NCBI GenBank assembly: GCA_000824825.2
Contig: LM655247.1
Coordinates: 1 to 40,855 of the forward strand
DNA length: 40,855 bases
DNA from: Mesorhizobium sp. ORS 3324
Lineage (GTDB): Bacteria; Pseudomonadota; Alphaproteobacteria; Rhizobiales; Rhizobiaceae
Reading direction: 5' to 3'
The notes under the pieces are model-generated. The model saw only the letters and a list, made by a program, of their open reading frames with translations, did no database searches and was not told the DNA's origin. A program made the translations under genes and the position numbers. Shown here piece by piece: positions 8,199-16,550 of this stretch (positions within the stretch are counted from its first letter, which is position 1; every line of letters starts with the position of its first letter).

Positions 8199-9190
8199 CC
8201 GACGCCGTTAGCGTTTATCTTGCTGACATCGCACCCTCCCACGCCAAGCCAAAGCAAACCGCCGAACGGTTGATCGTTGTACTGAGGTGGTTCGGCAATG
8301 CGAATATCGGCGACATCAATGGCCAGGTCTGTCGCGACTACGCCAGGGCGCACGGCAATGGTGCCGCTGCCAGACGTCAGTTGGAGGATCTGCGCGCGGC
8401 GCTGAACAATTATCATCGTGAAGGCTATATAACGTCTGCGCCTGTTATCGTGCTGCCAGCGAAGCCTTTACCGCGCGACCGCCCGCTGACACGCAACGAA
8501 GCAGCCGCCCTGCTTCGCGCTGCATGGCGCATGCGCCAGTCATGGCAGGGAAAGCCAACCGAGCGCCATACCGCACGCCACGTCGCGCGATTCATTCTGG
8601 TTGCTCTTTACACAGGCAGCCGGTCGGCCGCGATCTGCGGAGCGGCCATCCGACCAACACAGGGTGCCGGATATGTCGACCTTGAACATGGCATTTTCTA
8701 CCGCAGCGCCGCCCGCCGCGAGACAAACAAGCGCCAACCACCGGTCAGGCTGCCGGACCGGCTGCTTGCACATGTGCGTCGCTGGGCGACAACGCCGTTG
8801 GAGATCAAGACCAAGCACCGCGGGAAAAGCGCAAGCATCGGCCGCATGATCGCGCACAATTACGTCGTGGAGTGGAACGGCAAACCGGTGCGGTCGATCA
8901 AGAAGGCCTTCCGCTCGGTGGTCGAGGCGGCCGGGCTCGGCTGGTATGACAACGTGGCAGCACCCGACGGCAGTATGCGGCGCGTGTTCCGCACTGACAT
9001 CACGCCGCACGTCTTGCGGCACACAGCGGCAACCTGGCTGATGCAGCAGGGTTGCGACCCATGGGAGGCCGCAGGCTTTCTTGGCATGACAGTCGAAATG
9101 CTGATTGAGACCTATGCGCACCATCACCCCGATTTTCAGGCCGAAGCCACCCGGGCGATCGTCTCCAAGTCACGTTCGCGACGTGCCTAA
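7967..9190 (+). CDS. Tyrosine recombinase / integrase
   Basis: The product has 407 residues, starting at an ATG behind GAGGGAGCT. The N-terminus has the Met-Pro-Arg-Thr-Ser-Lys-Gly-Ala-Arg-Leu pattern of this rhizobial integrase group. A core-binding domain spans ~65-165. The catalytic half shows Tyr-Thr-Gly-Ser-Arg-Ser-Ala-Ala-Ile (first Arg), His-Val-Leu-Arg-His-Thr-Ala (HxxR), Trp-Glu-Ala-Ala-Gly-Phe-Leu-Gly and the nucleophile Tyr in Ile-Glu-Thr-Tyr-Ala-His-His. All expected active-site residues are visible, so it should be functional. It points to a tRNA-like attachment fragment 150 bases downstream. It would integrate and excise the element that carries it. Confidence 0.93.
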   Translation: MPRTSKGARLVWRAESRRADGGLRNGPGWFIRDGATFISACGGTGDRERAEKRLAQYIFEKYRPARERRRDPATVPVADAVSVYLADIAPSHAKPKQTAERLIVVLRWFGNANIGDINGQVCRDYARAHGNGAAARRQLEDLRAALNNYHREGYITSAPVIVLPAKPLPRDRPLTRNEAAALLRAAWRMRQSWQGKPTERHTARHVARFILVALYTGSRSAAICGAAIRPTQGAGYVDLEHGIFYRSAARRETNKRQPPVRLPDRLLAHVRRWATTPLEIKTKHRGKSASIGRMIAHNYVVEWNGKPVRSIKKAFRSVVEAAGLGWYDNVAAPDGSMRRVFRTDITPHVLRHTAATWLMQQGCDPWEAAGFLGMTVEMLIETYAHHHPDFQAEATRAIVSKSRSRRA

Positions 9191-9337
9191 AAACCCAGTC
9201 CGGATGCTCGTGGTACAGAAACAGAACATTTCGGTCGACCCCACAGTTTCCCCACAGAATCGCTGGAAACAAACGTGAACAGAAGCCGTCTGGCGTCACA
9301 AGAACCAGCGGAAATGCGGGCTTTTGCTGGCCAACCC

Positions 9338-9377
9338 GCTCGTTCGGGACGATGGGGTCGCAGGTTCAAATCCTGCC
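9338..9377 (+). other. tRNA-Pro(CGG)-like 3' fragment, probable att site
   Basis: The sequence reads as the anticodon loop TTCGGGA (anticodon CGG), a partial anticodon stem, the variable region and a full T arm (GCAGG, TTCAAAT, CCTGC). There is no D arm or 5' acceptor strand upstream, and the bases after the T arm (CTGAAAT) do not look like an acceptor strand ending in CCA. It is therefore not a working tRNA gene. Tyrosine recombinases commonly use tRNA 3' halves, so this is most likely an attachment-site core for the adjacent integrase. Confidence 0.6.
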
Positions 9378-9515
9378 TGAAATGGCCCCGCACCGGACGG
9401 CAGTTTTGAGGGCCTCACCGCGTGCGGCGCGAAAATTCGTATTCGGACAGGCGAAAGCATCAGGCAGCGCGCAACGTCTATGCTGTGGTAGCGCGCAACC
9501 TAATAGAGGGCGAGC

Positions 9516-9739
9516 ATGCCACGGCCTAAGCGAACCGAAGACGGTCTGACTAAGTTCCAGCGCTGCCGGCAACGCCAGCAGCATCGGGGTATGAAGCAGT
9601 TGCGCATTTGGGTGCCTGACCCCCACAAGCCGGAATTTGCCGCCGAGCCAGACGGCAGGGTTTGCGGCTGCGCGGCCGCCCCGAAGAACCCGAAGCACTG
9701 GATTTCATTGCCGCCGCTGTTGAATGGCCGGAACCGTGA
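9516..9739 (+). pseudogene. MazE-like (DUF3018-type) antitoxin, frameshifted
   Basis: The ATG at 9516 (site AGAGGG) opens a frame with Lys-Phe-Gln-Arg-Cys-Arg-Gln-Arg and Leu-Arg-Ile-Trp-Val-Pro-Asp, the signature of DUF3018 antitoxins, up to Phe-Ala-Ala-Glu near 9645. The expected continuation is in another frame: Arg-Arg-Gln-Gly-Leu, then Pro-Glu-Ala-Leu-Asp-Phe-Ile-Ala-Ala-Ala-Val-Glu-Trp, ending at the TGA at 9737. One small indel near 9640-9655 explains this. The TGA overlaps the GTG of the toxin remnant, the normal arrangement for this pair. Confidence 0.65.
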
Positions 9740-9882
9740 GGCGAGGGGATCTCGCCACAATCTCGGCACAGGGCGACCATGGAAAACCCTGCCCAGCGGT
9801 CATCATCCAATCCGACGCACTCAATGCCGCTGACAGTGTGCTCGTTGCCTTGCTCACCGGCACGATCACCGATGGAAGCTAG
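9736..9882 (+). pseudogene. MazF/PemK-like toxin remnant
   Basis: From the GTG at 9736 the frame reads Arg-Arg-Gly-Asp-Leu, then Gly-Lys-Pro-Cys-Pro-Ala-Val-Ile-Ile-Gln-Ser-Asp and Leu-Leu-Thr-Gly-Thr-Ile-Thr-Asp. This is the first half of a MazF-type mRNA interferase. It stops at the TAG at 9880 after 48 residues, against about 105-110 in the family. Bases just after 9882 in another frame (Leu-Asp-Asp followed by a hydrophobic helix) could be the eroded C-terminus, which would imply an internal deletion. With the antitoxin also frameshifted, the pair is dead. Confidence 0.6.
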
Positions 9883-10003
9883 ACGATACCGGGGCCGCCG
9901 TTCTCCTGTATTTACACGCCACACTACTACGCCTTGAGATACTGGTTGAAGTGATCCTGAATCCGGCTCTTTTAATCATCCCCAAACCCCGGGGCCGCCT
10001 GAT

Positions 10004-10028
10004 TTGTCCCCGATCGGAACGGGGACAA
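10004..10028 (+). promoter_or_regulatory. Inverted repeat covering the trbB ribosome-binding site
   Basis: TTGTCCCCG (10004-10012) and CGGGGACAA (10020-10028) form a perfect 9-bp inverted repeat with a 7-base spacer, ending two bases before the trbB ATG. The right arm contains the only Shine-Dalgarno-like bases (GGGGAC). In RNA the stem would mask the start of trbB; in DNA it could be an operator at the head of the operon. Confidence 0.5.
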
Positions 10029-10029
10029 G

Positions 10030-11013
10030 ATGGCAGTTTCTCACAACAATACAGAAAGACGCATGCGCTCCTCGCGCATGCTGCGCACAGCACTTGGAGC
10101 CGCCATAACCCGGTTCCTGGACGATGCCGCCGTCGTCGAAGTGATGCTCAATCCAGATGGTCGAATCTGGGTGGACCGGCTGTCGGGAGGTCTGGTTGAT
10201 ACAGGCGAAATGATGACGGCCGCCGATGGCGAGCGCATCATTCGCCTGGTCGCGCATCATGTCGGCTCAGAGGTCCATTCGCGGTCCCCGCGCGTCTCGG
10301 CGGAGCTGCCAGAAACCGGAGAACGCTTCGAGGGCTTGCTGCCGCCCGTTGTCGCTGCGCCAGCCTTCGCCATCCGCAAACCCGCCGCTGCAGTGTTCAC
10401 GCTCGACGACTACGTCACGGCAGGCATAATGACCTTCAATCAGGCGGCGACGCTGCGTGCCGCCATCACCGCCCGCGCCAACATCCTCGTCGCTGGCGGC
10501 ACTTCCACCGGCAAGACAACGCTCACCAATGCCCTGCTCGCCGAGGTGGCAAGGAGCGCCGACCGCGTCGTCATCATCGAGGACACACGCGAATTGCAAT
10601 GTGCCACCCCAAACCTCGTCGCCATGCGAACCAAGGACGGCGTCGCAACGCTTGCAGACCTGGTCCGATCCTCATTGCGCCTGCGACCCGATCGTATCCC
10701 CATCGGCGAGGTGCGCGGCTCCGAAGCACTCGACCTTCTCAAGGCATGGGGTACCGGACACCCAGGCGGCATCGGCACCATCCATGCTGGCTCCGGGATT
10801 GGCGCCATGCGCCGTCTCGAGCAACTCATCCAGGAAGCCGTCGTCACCGTTCCGCGCGCACTGATTGCGGAAACCATCGATCTCGTCGCTGTTCTTTCGG
10901 GACGCGGTTCCGCGCGCCGGCTTACCGAACTCACCCGCGTCGAAGGGCTTGGTCCCAACGGCGATTATCGCACCTCCCAAGCTACCCCGAACAACAATGG
11001 AGAAGATTCATGA
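10030..11013 (+). CDS. trbB: TrbB conjugal transfer ATPase
   Basis: The product has 327 residues, the usual length. It is the VirB11/TrbB secretion ATPase that powers the type IV secretion machine at the inner membrane. The Walker A motif Gly-Gly-Thr-Ser-Thr-Gly-Lys-Thr-Thr lies at 156-164. An Asp box follows (Ile-Ile-Glu-Asp-Thr-Arg-Glu-Leu at ~182-189). Walker B-like Gly-Glu-Val-Arg-Gly is at 226-230, and a His box Gly-Thr-Ile-His-Ala-Gly follows near 250. It opens the trb operon and its stop overlaps the trbC start. The start codon abuts an inverted repeat that overlaps its ribosome-binding site; a second ATG eleven codons in is possible. Confidence 0.96.
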   Translation: MAVSHNNTERRMRSSRMLRTALGAAITRFLDDAAVVEVMLNPDGRIWVDRLSGGLVDTGEMMTAADGERIIRLVAHHVGSEVHSRSPRVSAELPETGERFEGLLPPVVAAPAFAIRKPAAAVFTLDDYVTAGIMTFNQAATLRAAITARANILVAGGTSTGKTTLTNALLAEVARSADRVVIIEDTRELQCATPNLVAMRTKDGVATLADLVRSSLRLRPDRIPIGEVRGSEALDLLKAWGTGHPGGIGTIHAGSGIGAMRRLEQLIQEAVVTVPRALIAETIDLVAVLSGRGSARRLTELTRVEGLGPNGDYRTSQATPNNNGEDS

Positions 11014-11342
11014 TGCGCGCATTCTGGCGAGCCCACCATCATATCGCTGCTGCAGCCTCGAGCCTGGTTGTCAGTCTCGCATTTGCCCCTGCTGCCTTCG
11101 CAGCCGGCTCGTCGATGCCTTGGGAGCAGCCGCTGGAGAAGATCCTTCAATCGATCGAAGGCCCGGTCTCCAAGATCATTGCTGTCATCATCATCATCGT
11201 GACCGGTCTGACACTTGCCTTCGGTGATAGCTCAGGAGGTTTCCGCCGGCTGATCCAGGTCGTCTTCGGCCTGTCGATCGCCTTTGCGGCGTCGAGCTTC
11301 TTCCTGTCGTTCTTCTCATTCGGCGGCGGAGCACTCATCTGA
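11010..11342 (+). CDS. trbC: TrbC pilin precursor
   Basis: The product has 110 residues from the first of two adjacent ATGs; the site GGAGAAG lies upstream. It is a VirB2/TrbC-type prepilin. A long signal peptide ends at Ala-Phe-Ala near residue 30, then Met-Pro-Trp-Glu-Gln-Pro, and two hydrophobic helices (~50-70, Ile-rich; ~80-100, Phe/Ser-rich) that pack in the pilus. It overlaps trbB by four bases (ATGA) and trbD by one (TGATG), so translation is coupled. Confidence 0.93.
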   Translation: MMRAFWRAHHHIAAAASSLVVSLAFAPAAFAAGSSMPWEQPLEKILQSIEGPVSKIIAVIIIIVTGLTLAFGDSSGGFRRLIQVVFGLSIAFAASSFFLSFFSFGGGALI

Positions 11343-11617
11343 TGTCTCTCGAGCAGCTTGATGCGGTGCCGGGATTCAGCGTTCCCGTCCACAAAGCACT
11401 GACCGAGCATATCCTGCTCGCAGGCGCACCTCGCGCATTTGCAATCATCAACGGCACGCTCGCCGGCGCGGTGGGCCTCGGCCTGCGTCTGTGGCTGGTC
11501 GGCCTTCTTCTGTGGGCGCTCGGCCATTTCACGGCGGTGTGGGCGGCCAAACGCGATCCGCTGTTCGTGGAAGTCGGCCGCCGGCATCTGCGCATCCCCG
11601 CTCATCTGTCGGTTTGA
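11342..11617 (+). CDS. trbD: TrbD membrane protein
   Basis: The product has 91 residues, the VirB3-like size. An N-terminal amphipathic part (Val-Pro-Gly-Phe-Ser-Val-Pro-Val-His-Lys-Ala-Leu) precedes two hydrophobic segments (about 33-50 and 50-66) and a basic C-terminus with Arg-Arg-Asp/Lys-Arg-Asp-Pro. It associates with the TrbE ATPase at the inner membrane. It is coupled to trbC by TGATG and lies 11 bases before trbE. Confidence 0.92.
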   Translation: MSLEQLDAVPGFSVPVHKALTEHILLAGAPRAFAIINGTLAGAVGLGLRLWLVGLLLWALGHFTAVWAAKRDPLFVEVGRRHLRIPAHLSV

Positions 11618-11628
11618 GGGACGCGGCC

Positions 11629-14085
11629 ATGATGAACCTTGCCGAATTCCGCCGCACTGCCAGCCGCCTCGCCGACTATCTGCCCTGGGTTGCGATCGTC
11701 GCGCCCGGCGTGGTGCTCAACAAGGATGGGAGTTTTCAGCGTACCGCGAAGTTTCGCGGACCGGACCTCGATTCAGCCGTCGCAGCCGAACTGGTCGCCG
11801 TTTCCTCCCGGATCAACAACGCTTTCCGTCGCCTGGGCTCCGGTTGGAGCATTTTCGTCGAAGCACAGCGCCACGAGGCCTCGACCTATCCCGAGAGCCA
11901 GTTTCCCGACCCTGCCTCAGGCTTGGTGGATGCCGAGCGCAAAGCCGACTTCGAGGAGGAGGGAATCCACTTCGTATCGACCTACTTCCTCACATTCGTC
12001 TATCTCACGCCGGCCGAGGATGTCACGCGCGCCGAGGGGTGGCTTTACGAGGGGCGCGAACAGTCTGGCGTGGATCCCCAGGAAGCCCTGCGCGCCTTTG
12101 TCGACCGCACGGAGCGCGTGCTCTTTCTGCTCGACGGCTTCATGCCGGAATGCCTGTGGCTCGATGACGGTGAGACGCTGACCTACCTGCATTCGGCTGT
12201 TTCCACCAAGCGCCATAGGGTGCGCGTTCCAGAGACGCCAATCTACCTCGATGCGCTGCTGGCCGACCAGCCACTAACCGGCGGGCTCGAGCCTCGCCTT
12301 GGCGATCAGCATCTACGCGTGCTCACCATCGTCGGCTTCCCGACTGCGACCACGCCAGGTCTGCTCGACGACCTCAACCGGCTCGCTTTTGCCTATCGCT
12401 GGTCGACGCGCGCGATCCTGCTCGACAAGACCGACGCTGCGAAGCTTTTGACCAAGATCCGCCGGCAATGGTTTGCCAAACGAAAGTCGATCGCAGCGAT
12501 CCTGAAGGAGGTCATGACCAACGAGGCATCCGTGCTTGTGGACACGGACGCCGCCAACAAGGCGGCCGACGCCGACTTGGCGTTACAGGAGCTCGGCGCC
12601 GACGCCTCGGGCATGGCCTATGTCACCGCGACCATCGTGGTCTGGGATGCAAACCCGCGTCTTGCGGACGAGAAACTGCGCCTGGTCGAGAAAGTCGTCC
12701 AGGGGCGCGACTTCACAGCGATAATCGAAACCGTCAATGCCGTCGACGCTTGGCTCGGCTCGTTGCCAGGGCATGCCTACGCCAATGTCCGCCAGCCGCC
12801 CATCTCGACGCTCAATCTCGCCCACATGATCCCCCTTTCTGCCGTGTGGGCGGGGCCGGAACGGGACGAGCATTTGGGTGGTCCTCCCTTGCTCTACGGC
12901 AAGACCGAAGGTTCGACCCCGTTCCGGTTGTCTTTGCATGTCGGCGACGTCGGCCACACGCTCGTTGTCGGCCCGACCGGCGCAGGCAAGTCCGTGCTGC
13001 TCGCGCTGATGGCCCTGCAGTTTCGCCGCTACACGCGCGCGCAGGTCTTCGCCTTCGACTTCGGCGGCTCGATCCGCGCCGCAGCACTCGCCATGGGCGG
13101 TGACTGGCACGATCTCGGGGGCGGGCTCACCGAGGGAAACGAGGCTTCGGTCTCGCTGCAGCCTCTCGCACGCATCCACGACACTTACGAGCGCGCCTGG
13201 GCGGCTGACTGGATCGTAGCGATCCTTGCGCGCGAAGGCATCCCGATCACCCCGAATGTCAAGGAGCACATCTGGACCGCGCTGACATCGCTCGCCTCGG
13301 CACCAGTCGAGGAGCGCACCATCACCGGCCTGAATGTGCTGCTGCAATCGAACGATCTGAAGCAGGCCCTGGGATCATATTGCATCGGTGGTCCATACGG
13401 CCGATTGCTTGACGCAGAAGCCGAGCACATTGGCGCGGCATCAGTGCAGGCGTTCGAGATCGAGGGCCTCGTTGGCACCGGGGCTGCGCCAGCCGTGCTG
13501 TCCTACCTGTTCCATCGCATCGCTGACCGGCTCGACGGGCGGCCGACATTGCTTATCATCGACGAGGGCTGGCTTGCCCTCGACGACGAGGGCTTTGAGG
13601 CCCAGCTGCGCGAATGGCTGAAGACGCTGCGCAAGAAAAACGCCAGCGTCATATTCGCCACACAATCGCTCTCCGACATCGATAACTCCAAGATCGCGCC
13701 AGCGATCATCGAAAGCTGCCCGACCCGGCTGCTCTTGCCGAACGAGCGTGCCATCGAGCCGCAGATCGCAGCAACCTATCGTCGCTTCGGCCTCAATGAC
13801 CGCCAGATGGAAATCCTGGCGCGCGCCACCCCGAAGCGCGACTACTACTGCCAGTCGCGTCGCGGCAATCGTCTCTTCGAGCTCGGCCTGTCCGAGATCG
13901 GTCTCGCGTTGTGCGCGGCATCCTCCAAGACCGATCAGGCTCTCATTGCCACCATCGCTGCCGAGCATGGCCGCGAGGGGTTCCTCGCAGCCTGGCTGCG
14001 TGCACGAAACGCCGGCTGGGCGGCTGACCTCATCCCCGACGTTCCCACGCTAATCCCCCAAGCCGAAAAGGAGATCCAATCATGA
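11629..14085 (+). CDS. trbE: TrbE conjugal transfer ATPase (VirB4-like)
   Basis: The product has 818 residues from the first of two adjacent ATGs behind GAGGGACG, full length for the family. It is the VirB4-class ATPase that drives pilus assembly and substrate passage. The N-terminal ~430 residues are the VirB4/CagE domain. Walker A Gly-Pro-Thr-Gly-Ala-Gly-Lys-Ser is at ~448-455 and Walker B Leu-Ile-Ile-Asp-Glu-Gly at ~643-648. The Ala-Thr-Gln-Ser motif of sensor regions follows in the same domain. It overlaps trbJ by four bases. No disruption is visible. Confidence 0.96.
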   Translation: MMNLAEFRRTASRLADYLPWVAIVAPGVVLNKDGSFQRTAKFRGPDLDSAVAAELVAVSSRINNAFRRLGSGWSIFVEAQRHEASTYPESQFPDPASGLVDAERKADFEEEGIHFVSTYFLTFVYLTPAEDVTRAEGWLYEGREQSGVDPQEALRAFVDRTERVLFLLDGFMPECLWLDDGETLTYLHSAVSTKRHRVRVPETPIYLDALLADQPLTGGLEPRLGDQHLRVLTIVGFPTATTPGLLDDLNRLAFAYRWSTRAILLDKTDAAKLLTKIRRQWFAKRKSIAAILKEVMTNEASVLVDTDAANKAADADLALQELGADASGMAYVTATIVVWDANPRLADEKLRLVEKVVQGRDFTAIIETVNAVDAWLGSLPGHAYANVRQPPISTLNLAHMIPLSAVWAGPERDEHLGGPPLLYGKTEGSTPFRLSLHVGDVGHTLVVGPTGAGKSVLLALMALQFRRYTRAQVFAFDFGGSIRAAALAMGGDWHDLGGGLTEGNEASVSLQPLARIHDTYERAWAADWIVAILAREGIPITPNVKEHIWTALTSLASAPVEERTITGLNVLLQSNDLKQALGSYCIGGPYGRLLDAEAEHIGAASVQAFEIEGLVGTGAAPAVLSYLFHRIADRLDGRPTLLIIDEGWLALDDEGFEAQLREWLKTLRKKNASVIFATQSLSDIDNSKIAPAIIESCPTRLLLPNERAIEPQIAATYRRFGLNDRQMEILARATPKRDYYCQSRRGNRLFELGLSEIGLALCAASSKTDQALIATIAAEHGREGFLAAWLRARNAGWAADLIPDVPTLIPQAEKEIQS

Positions 14086-14840
14086 ACGCCCTTCACATCC
14101 GCTCGCACGCCCTCGCCCTGGCCACGGCAATGCTTGCTCCGCCGGTCTTGCTATCGCCGATAGTGGTTGCGCCGGCGCATGCGTTCATCGTCTTTGATCC
14201 GTCGAACTATGTGCAGAATGTATTGACCGCGGCACGGTCGCTTCAGCAGATCACCAACCAGATCACCTCGCTTCAGAATGAAGCGCAGATGCTGATCAAC
14301 CAGGCCCGTAATCTGGCGAGCCTGCCATTTTCCTCGCTCCAGCAATTGCAGCAATCGGTTCAGCGCACACAGCAGTTGCTCAACCAGGCGCAGAACATCG
14401 CCTTCGATGTCCAGCAGGTCGACAAGATCTTCCAGCAACAATATGGCGGCGTGTCTCTGTCCACGTCCGATCAGCAACTCGTCGCTGATGCGCGCTCCCG
14501 TTGGCGCAACACGGTCGGCGGTCTTCAGGATGCCATGCGTGTGCAGGCTGGCGTCGTTGGAAACATCGACACCAATCGCGTCCAGATGTCCTCGCTGGTC
14601 GGCGCTAGCCAATCCGCGACCGGCGCGCTGCAGGCAACACAGGCCGGCAATCAGCTTCTCGCACTCCAGGCCCAGCAACTTGCCGACCTTACCGCCGTCG
14701 TCGCCGCCAACGGTCGTGCCCAGGCGCTGACGGAAGCCGAAAGTGCGGCTGCTGCCGAACAGGGCCGCGAGCAGCGCCGCCGCTTCCTCGCTCCAGGCCC
14801 CGGTTACCAGGCCGGCAACGCGTCAATGTTCAACCGCTGA
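14082..14840 (+). CDS. trbJ: TrbJ (VirB5-like) pilus-associated protein
   Basis: The product has 252 residues. A signal peptide ends around Ala-His-Ala near residue 34, followed by Phe-Ile-Val-Phe-Asp-Pro-Ser-Asn-Tyr, typical of TrbJ. The mature protein is very Gln-rich and helical (Leu-Gln-Gln-Ile-Thr-Asn-Gln-Ile pattern over ~50-130), fitting the coiled helical bundle of VirB5/TrbJ proteins at the pilus tip. It overlaps trbE by ATGA and is followed 11 bases later by a trbK-like gene. Confidence 0.93.
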   Translation: MNALHIRSHALALATAMLAPPVLLSPIVVAPAHAFIVFDPSNYVQNVLTAARSLQQITNQITSLQNEAQMLINQARNLASLPFSSLQQLQQSVQRTQQLLNQAQNIAFDVQQVDKIFQQQYGGVSLSTSDQQLVADARSRWRNTVGGLQDAMRVQAGVVGNIDTNRVQMSSLVGASQSATGALQATQAGNQLLALQAQQLADLTAVVAANGRAQALTEAESAAAAEQGREQRRRFLAPGPGYQAGNASMFNR

Positions 14841-14851
14841 GGATCACGACA

Positions 14852-15175
14852 GTGGACGGCAAGACCCTTGCTCGCATCATCGGTGTGATTTTCGTCGCTG
14901 TCGCGATCACAGCTACAGCGGTCGAGATGACCCGGAAGCAGGACAAGCCGGGCGCGGCAGTGCTCGAGACGCCAGCACCGTCGCAGAGCCCGCTCCGCGA
15001 AGATCTTCGCCGCTGCCAGGTGCTCGGTGAGGGTGCGTTGCGCGACAGCGGATGTTTGCGCCTGTGGTCCGAGCAGCGCGATCGTTTCCTCGGTTCCAAA
15101 GCGCCATCTGCGGGCTCGAATCCACAGCCGATCAACCCGCCGTCGCCGCAGACGAATTCGCCCGGAGCGCGATAG
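14852..15175 (+). CDS. trbK: Putative entry-exclusion protein TrbK-alt
   Basis: The product has 107 residues, starting with GTG. It has one N-terminal transmembrane helix (Ile-Ile-Gly-Val-Ile-Phe-Val-Ala-Val-Ala), a short Pro/Ala linker, then a Cys-containing segment (Leu-Arg-Arg-Cys-Gln ... Asp-Ser-Gly-Cys-Leu-Arg-Leu-Trp) and a Pro/Asn/Ser-rich tail. Size, topology, the two conserved Cys and position between trbJ and trbL match the TrbK-alt family proposed to block redundant entry of the same element. The role in this copy is inferred. Confidence 0.8.
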   Translation: MDGKTLARIIGVIFVAVAITATAVEMTRKQDKPGAAVLETPAPSQSPLREDLRRCQVLGEGALRDSGCLRLWSEQRDRFLGSKAPSAGSNPQPINPPSPQTNSPGAR

Positions 15176-15176
15176 G

Positions 15177-16547
15177 ATGGGCAGCACCGGCATTATCGAT
15201 CAATTCCTCGGCACGTTTACGCGCTACATTGACAGCGGCTTTGGTTTGCTCGGCAGCGAAGTCGCGTTCGTCGCCACCACCCTTATTGTCATTGATGTGA
15301 CGCTCGCGGCCCTGTTTTGGAGTTGGGGGGCCGACGACGACATCCTCGCGCGGCTCGTCAAGAAGACGCTGTTCGTGGGCGTCTTCGCTTACCTGATTTC
15401 CAACTGGAACAGTCTTGCCCGCATTGTCTTCGAAAGTTTCTCCGGCCTCGGCCTCAAGGCAAGCGGCACCGGTTTCTCGGTGCAGGACCTGCTCCGGCCT
15501 GGCAAGGTCGCGCAGACCGGGCTCGATGCCGGACGGCCCTTGCTCGAGGCCATCTCGGGACTGATGGGCTATGTGTCCTTCTTCGAAAACTTCATTCAGA
15601 TCGCTTGCCTGCTTTTCGCCTGGGCGCTTGTCCTGCTTGCCTTTTTCATCCTGGCTGTGCAGCTCTTCGTCACGCTCATCGAATTCAAGCTGTCGACACT
15701 GGCCGGCTTCGTCCTGATCCCGTTCGGCCTGTTCGGCAAAACGGCCTTCATGGCTGAACGCGTGCTGGGCAACGTCATTTCCTCCGGTATCAAGGTGCTT
15801 GTCCTTGCCGTGGTCATCGGCATCGGCTCGACGCTCTTCAGTGAGTTCACCCAAGGCTTCGGTGGCGAGAATCCTACCATCGATCAAGCCATGGCGATCG
15901 TGCTCGCAGCGCTATCCCTGCTTGGTCTCGGCATCTTTGGTCCCGGCATTGCCAATGGACTGGTCTCCGGCGGACCGCAGCTTGGCGCAGGTGCTGCCGT
16001 TGGCACTGGTCTTGCGGCAGGCGGCATCGCGCTCGTCGCCGGCGGCACGGCGGGGCTCGCGATGCGCGGAGGAGCCGCCGCCTTCTCAGGAGCGACTTCC
16101 GCGACGCGTAGCGGCTCCTTCCTCGCGGGAGGCGCTTCGACAGCCTATGCCCTCGGCTCGGCCGGCCACACCGGCGCTGCTGGCGCAGCCTCCGGTCTGG
16201 GCGGGATCGCAGGCGCTGCTATGTCCGGCGCAGCCTCGCCACTCAAGCGTGCTGCGGCGCGCGCCAGTCAATCAATGAAGTCGAGCTTCGATTCTGGCGC
16301 CAGATCTGTCGTCGAAGCAACGGGCGGTTCATCGACACTGGGGACGTTCGGAGGCGACGCCGCCAACGATCTGTCGTTCGGCCGCGAAGGCCATGCCGGC
16401 AGCGCGGCCAAGAGCCCACCCGACTGGGCTAAGCGCATGCAGCGATCCCAGCGCCTTTCCCATGGCGTCCAGACCACCGCCCACGCCATTCGCGCCGGCG
16501 AAGCCCACGGCAGCGGAACCTCCATCTCTCTCTCCGAAGGCAAATGA
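15177..16547 (+). CDS. trbL: TrbL (VirB6-like) polytopic membrane protein
   Basis: The product has 456 residues, starting one base after the trbK stop at Met-Gly-Ser-Thr-Gly-Ile-Ile-Asp. At least five hydrophobic helices cover residues ~35-270, with Trp-Ser-Trp-Gly-Ala-Asp-Asp after the first, typical of TrbL. From ~270 the chain is Gly/Ala-rich and probably extended or disordered, ending in a Ser/Ala-rich hydrophilic tail. It forms part of the inner-membrane channel. TTG/GTG starts further upstream are unlikely because they would overlap trbK. Confidence 0.94.
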   Translation: MGSTGIIDQFLGTFTRYIDSGFGLLGSEVAFVATTLIVIDVTLAALFWSWGADDDILARLVKKTLFVGVFAYLISNWNSLARIVFESFSGLGLKASGTGFSVQDLLRPGKVAQTGLDAGRPLLEAISGLMGYVSFFENFIQIACLLFAWALVLLAFFILAVQLFVTLIEFKLSTLAGFVLIPFGLFGKTAFMAERVLGNVISSGIKVLVLAVVIGIGSTLFSEFTQGFGGENPTIDQAMAIVLAALSLLGLGIFGPGIANGLVSGGPQLGAGAAVGTGLAAGGIALVAGGTAGLAMRGGAAAFSGATSATRSGSFLAGGASTAYALGSAGHTGAAGAASGLGGIAGAAMSGAASPLKRAAARASQSMKSSFDSGARSVVEATGGSSTLGTFGGDAANDLSFGREGHAGSAAKSPPDWAKRMQRSQRLSHGVQTTAHAIRAGEAHGSGTSISLSEGK

Positions 16548-16550
16548 GCA

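Noticed and set aside
9338..9377. Functional tRNA-Pro gene
   Set aside because: No D arm, no 5' acceptor strand, imperfect anticodon stem and no acceptor match or CCA.
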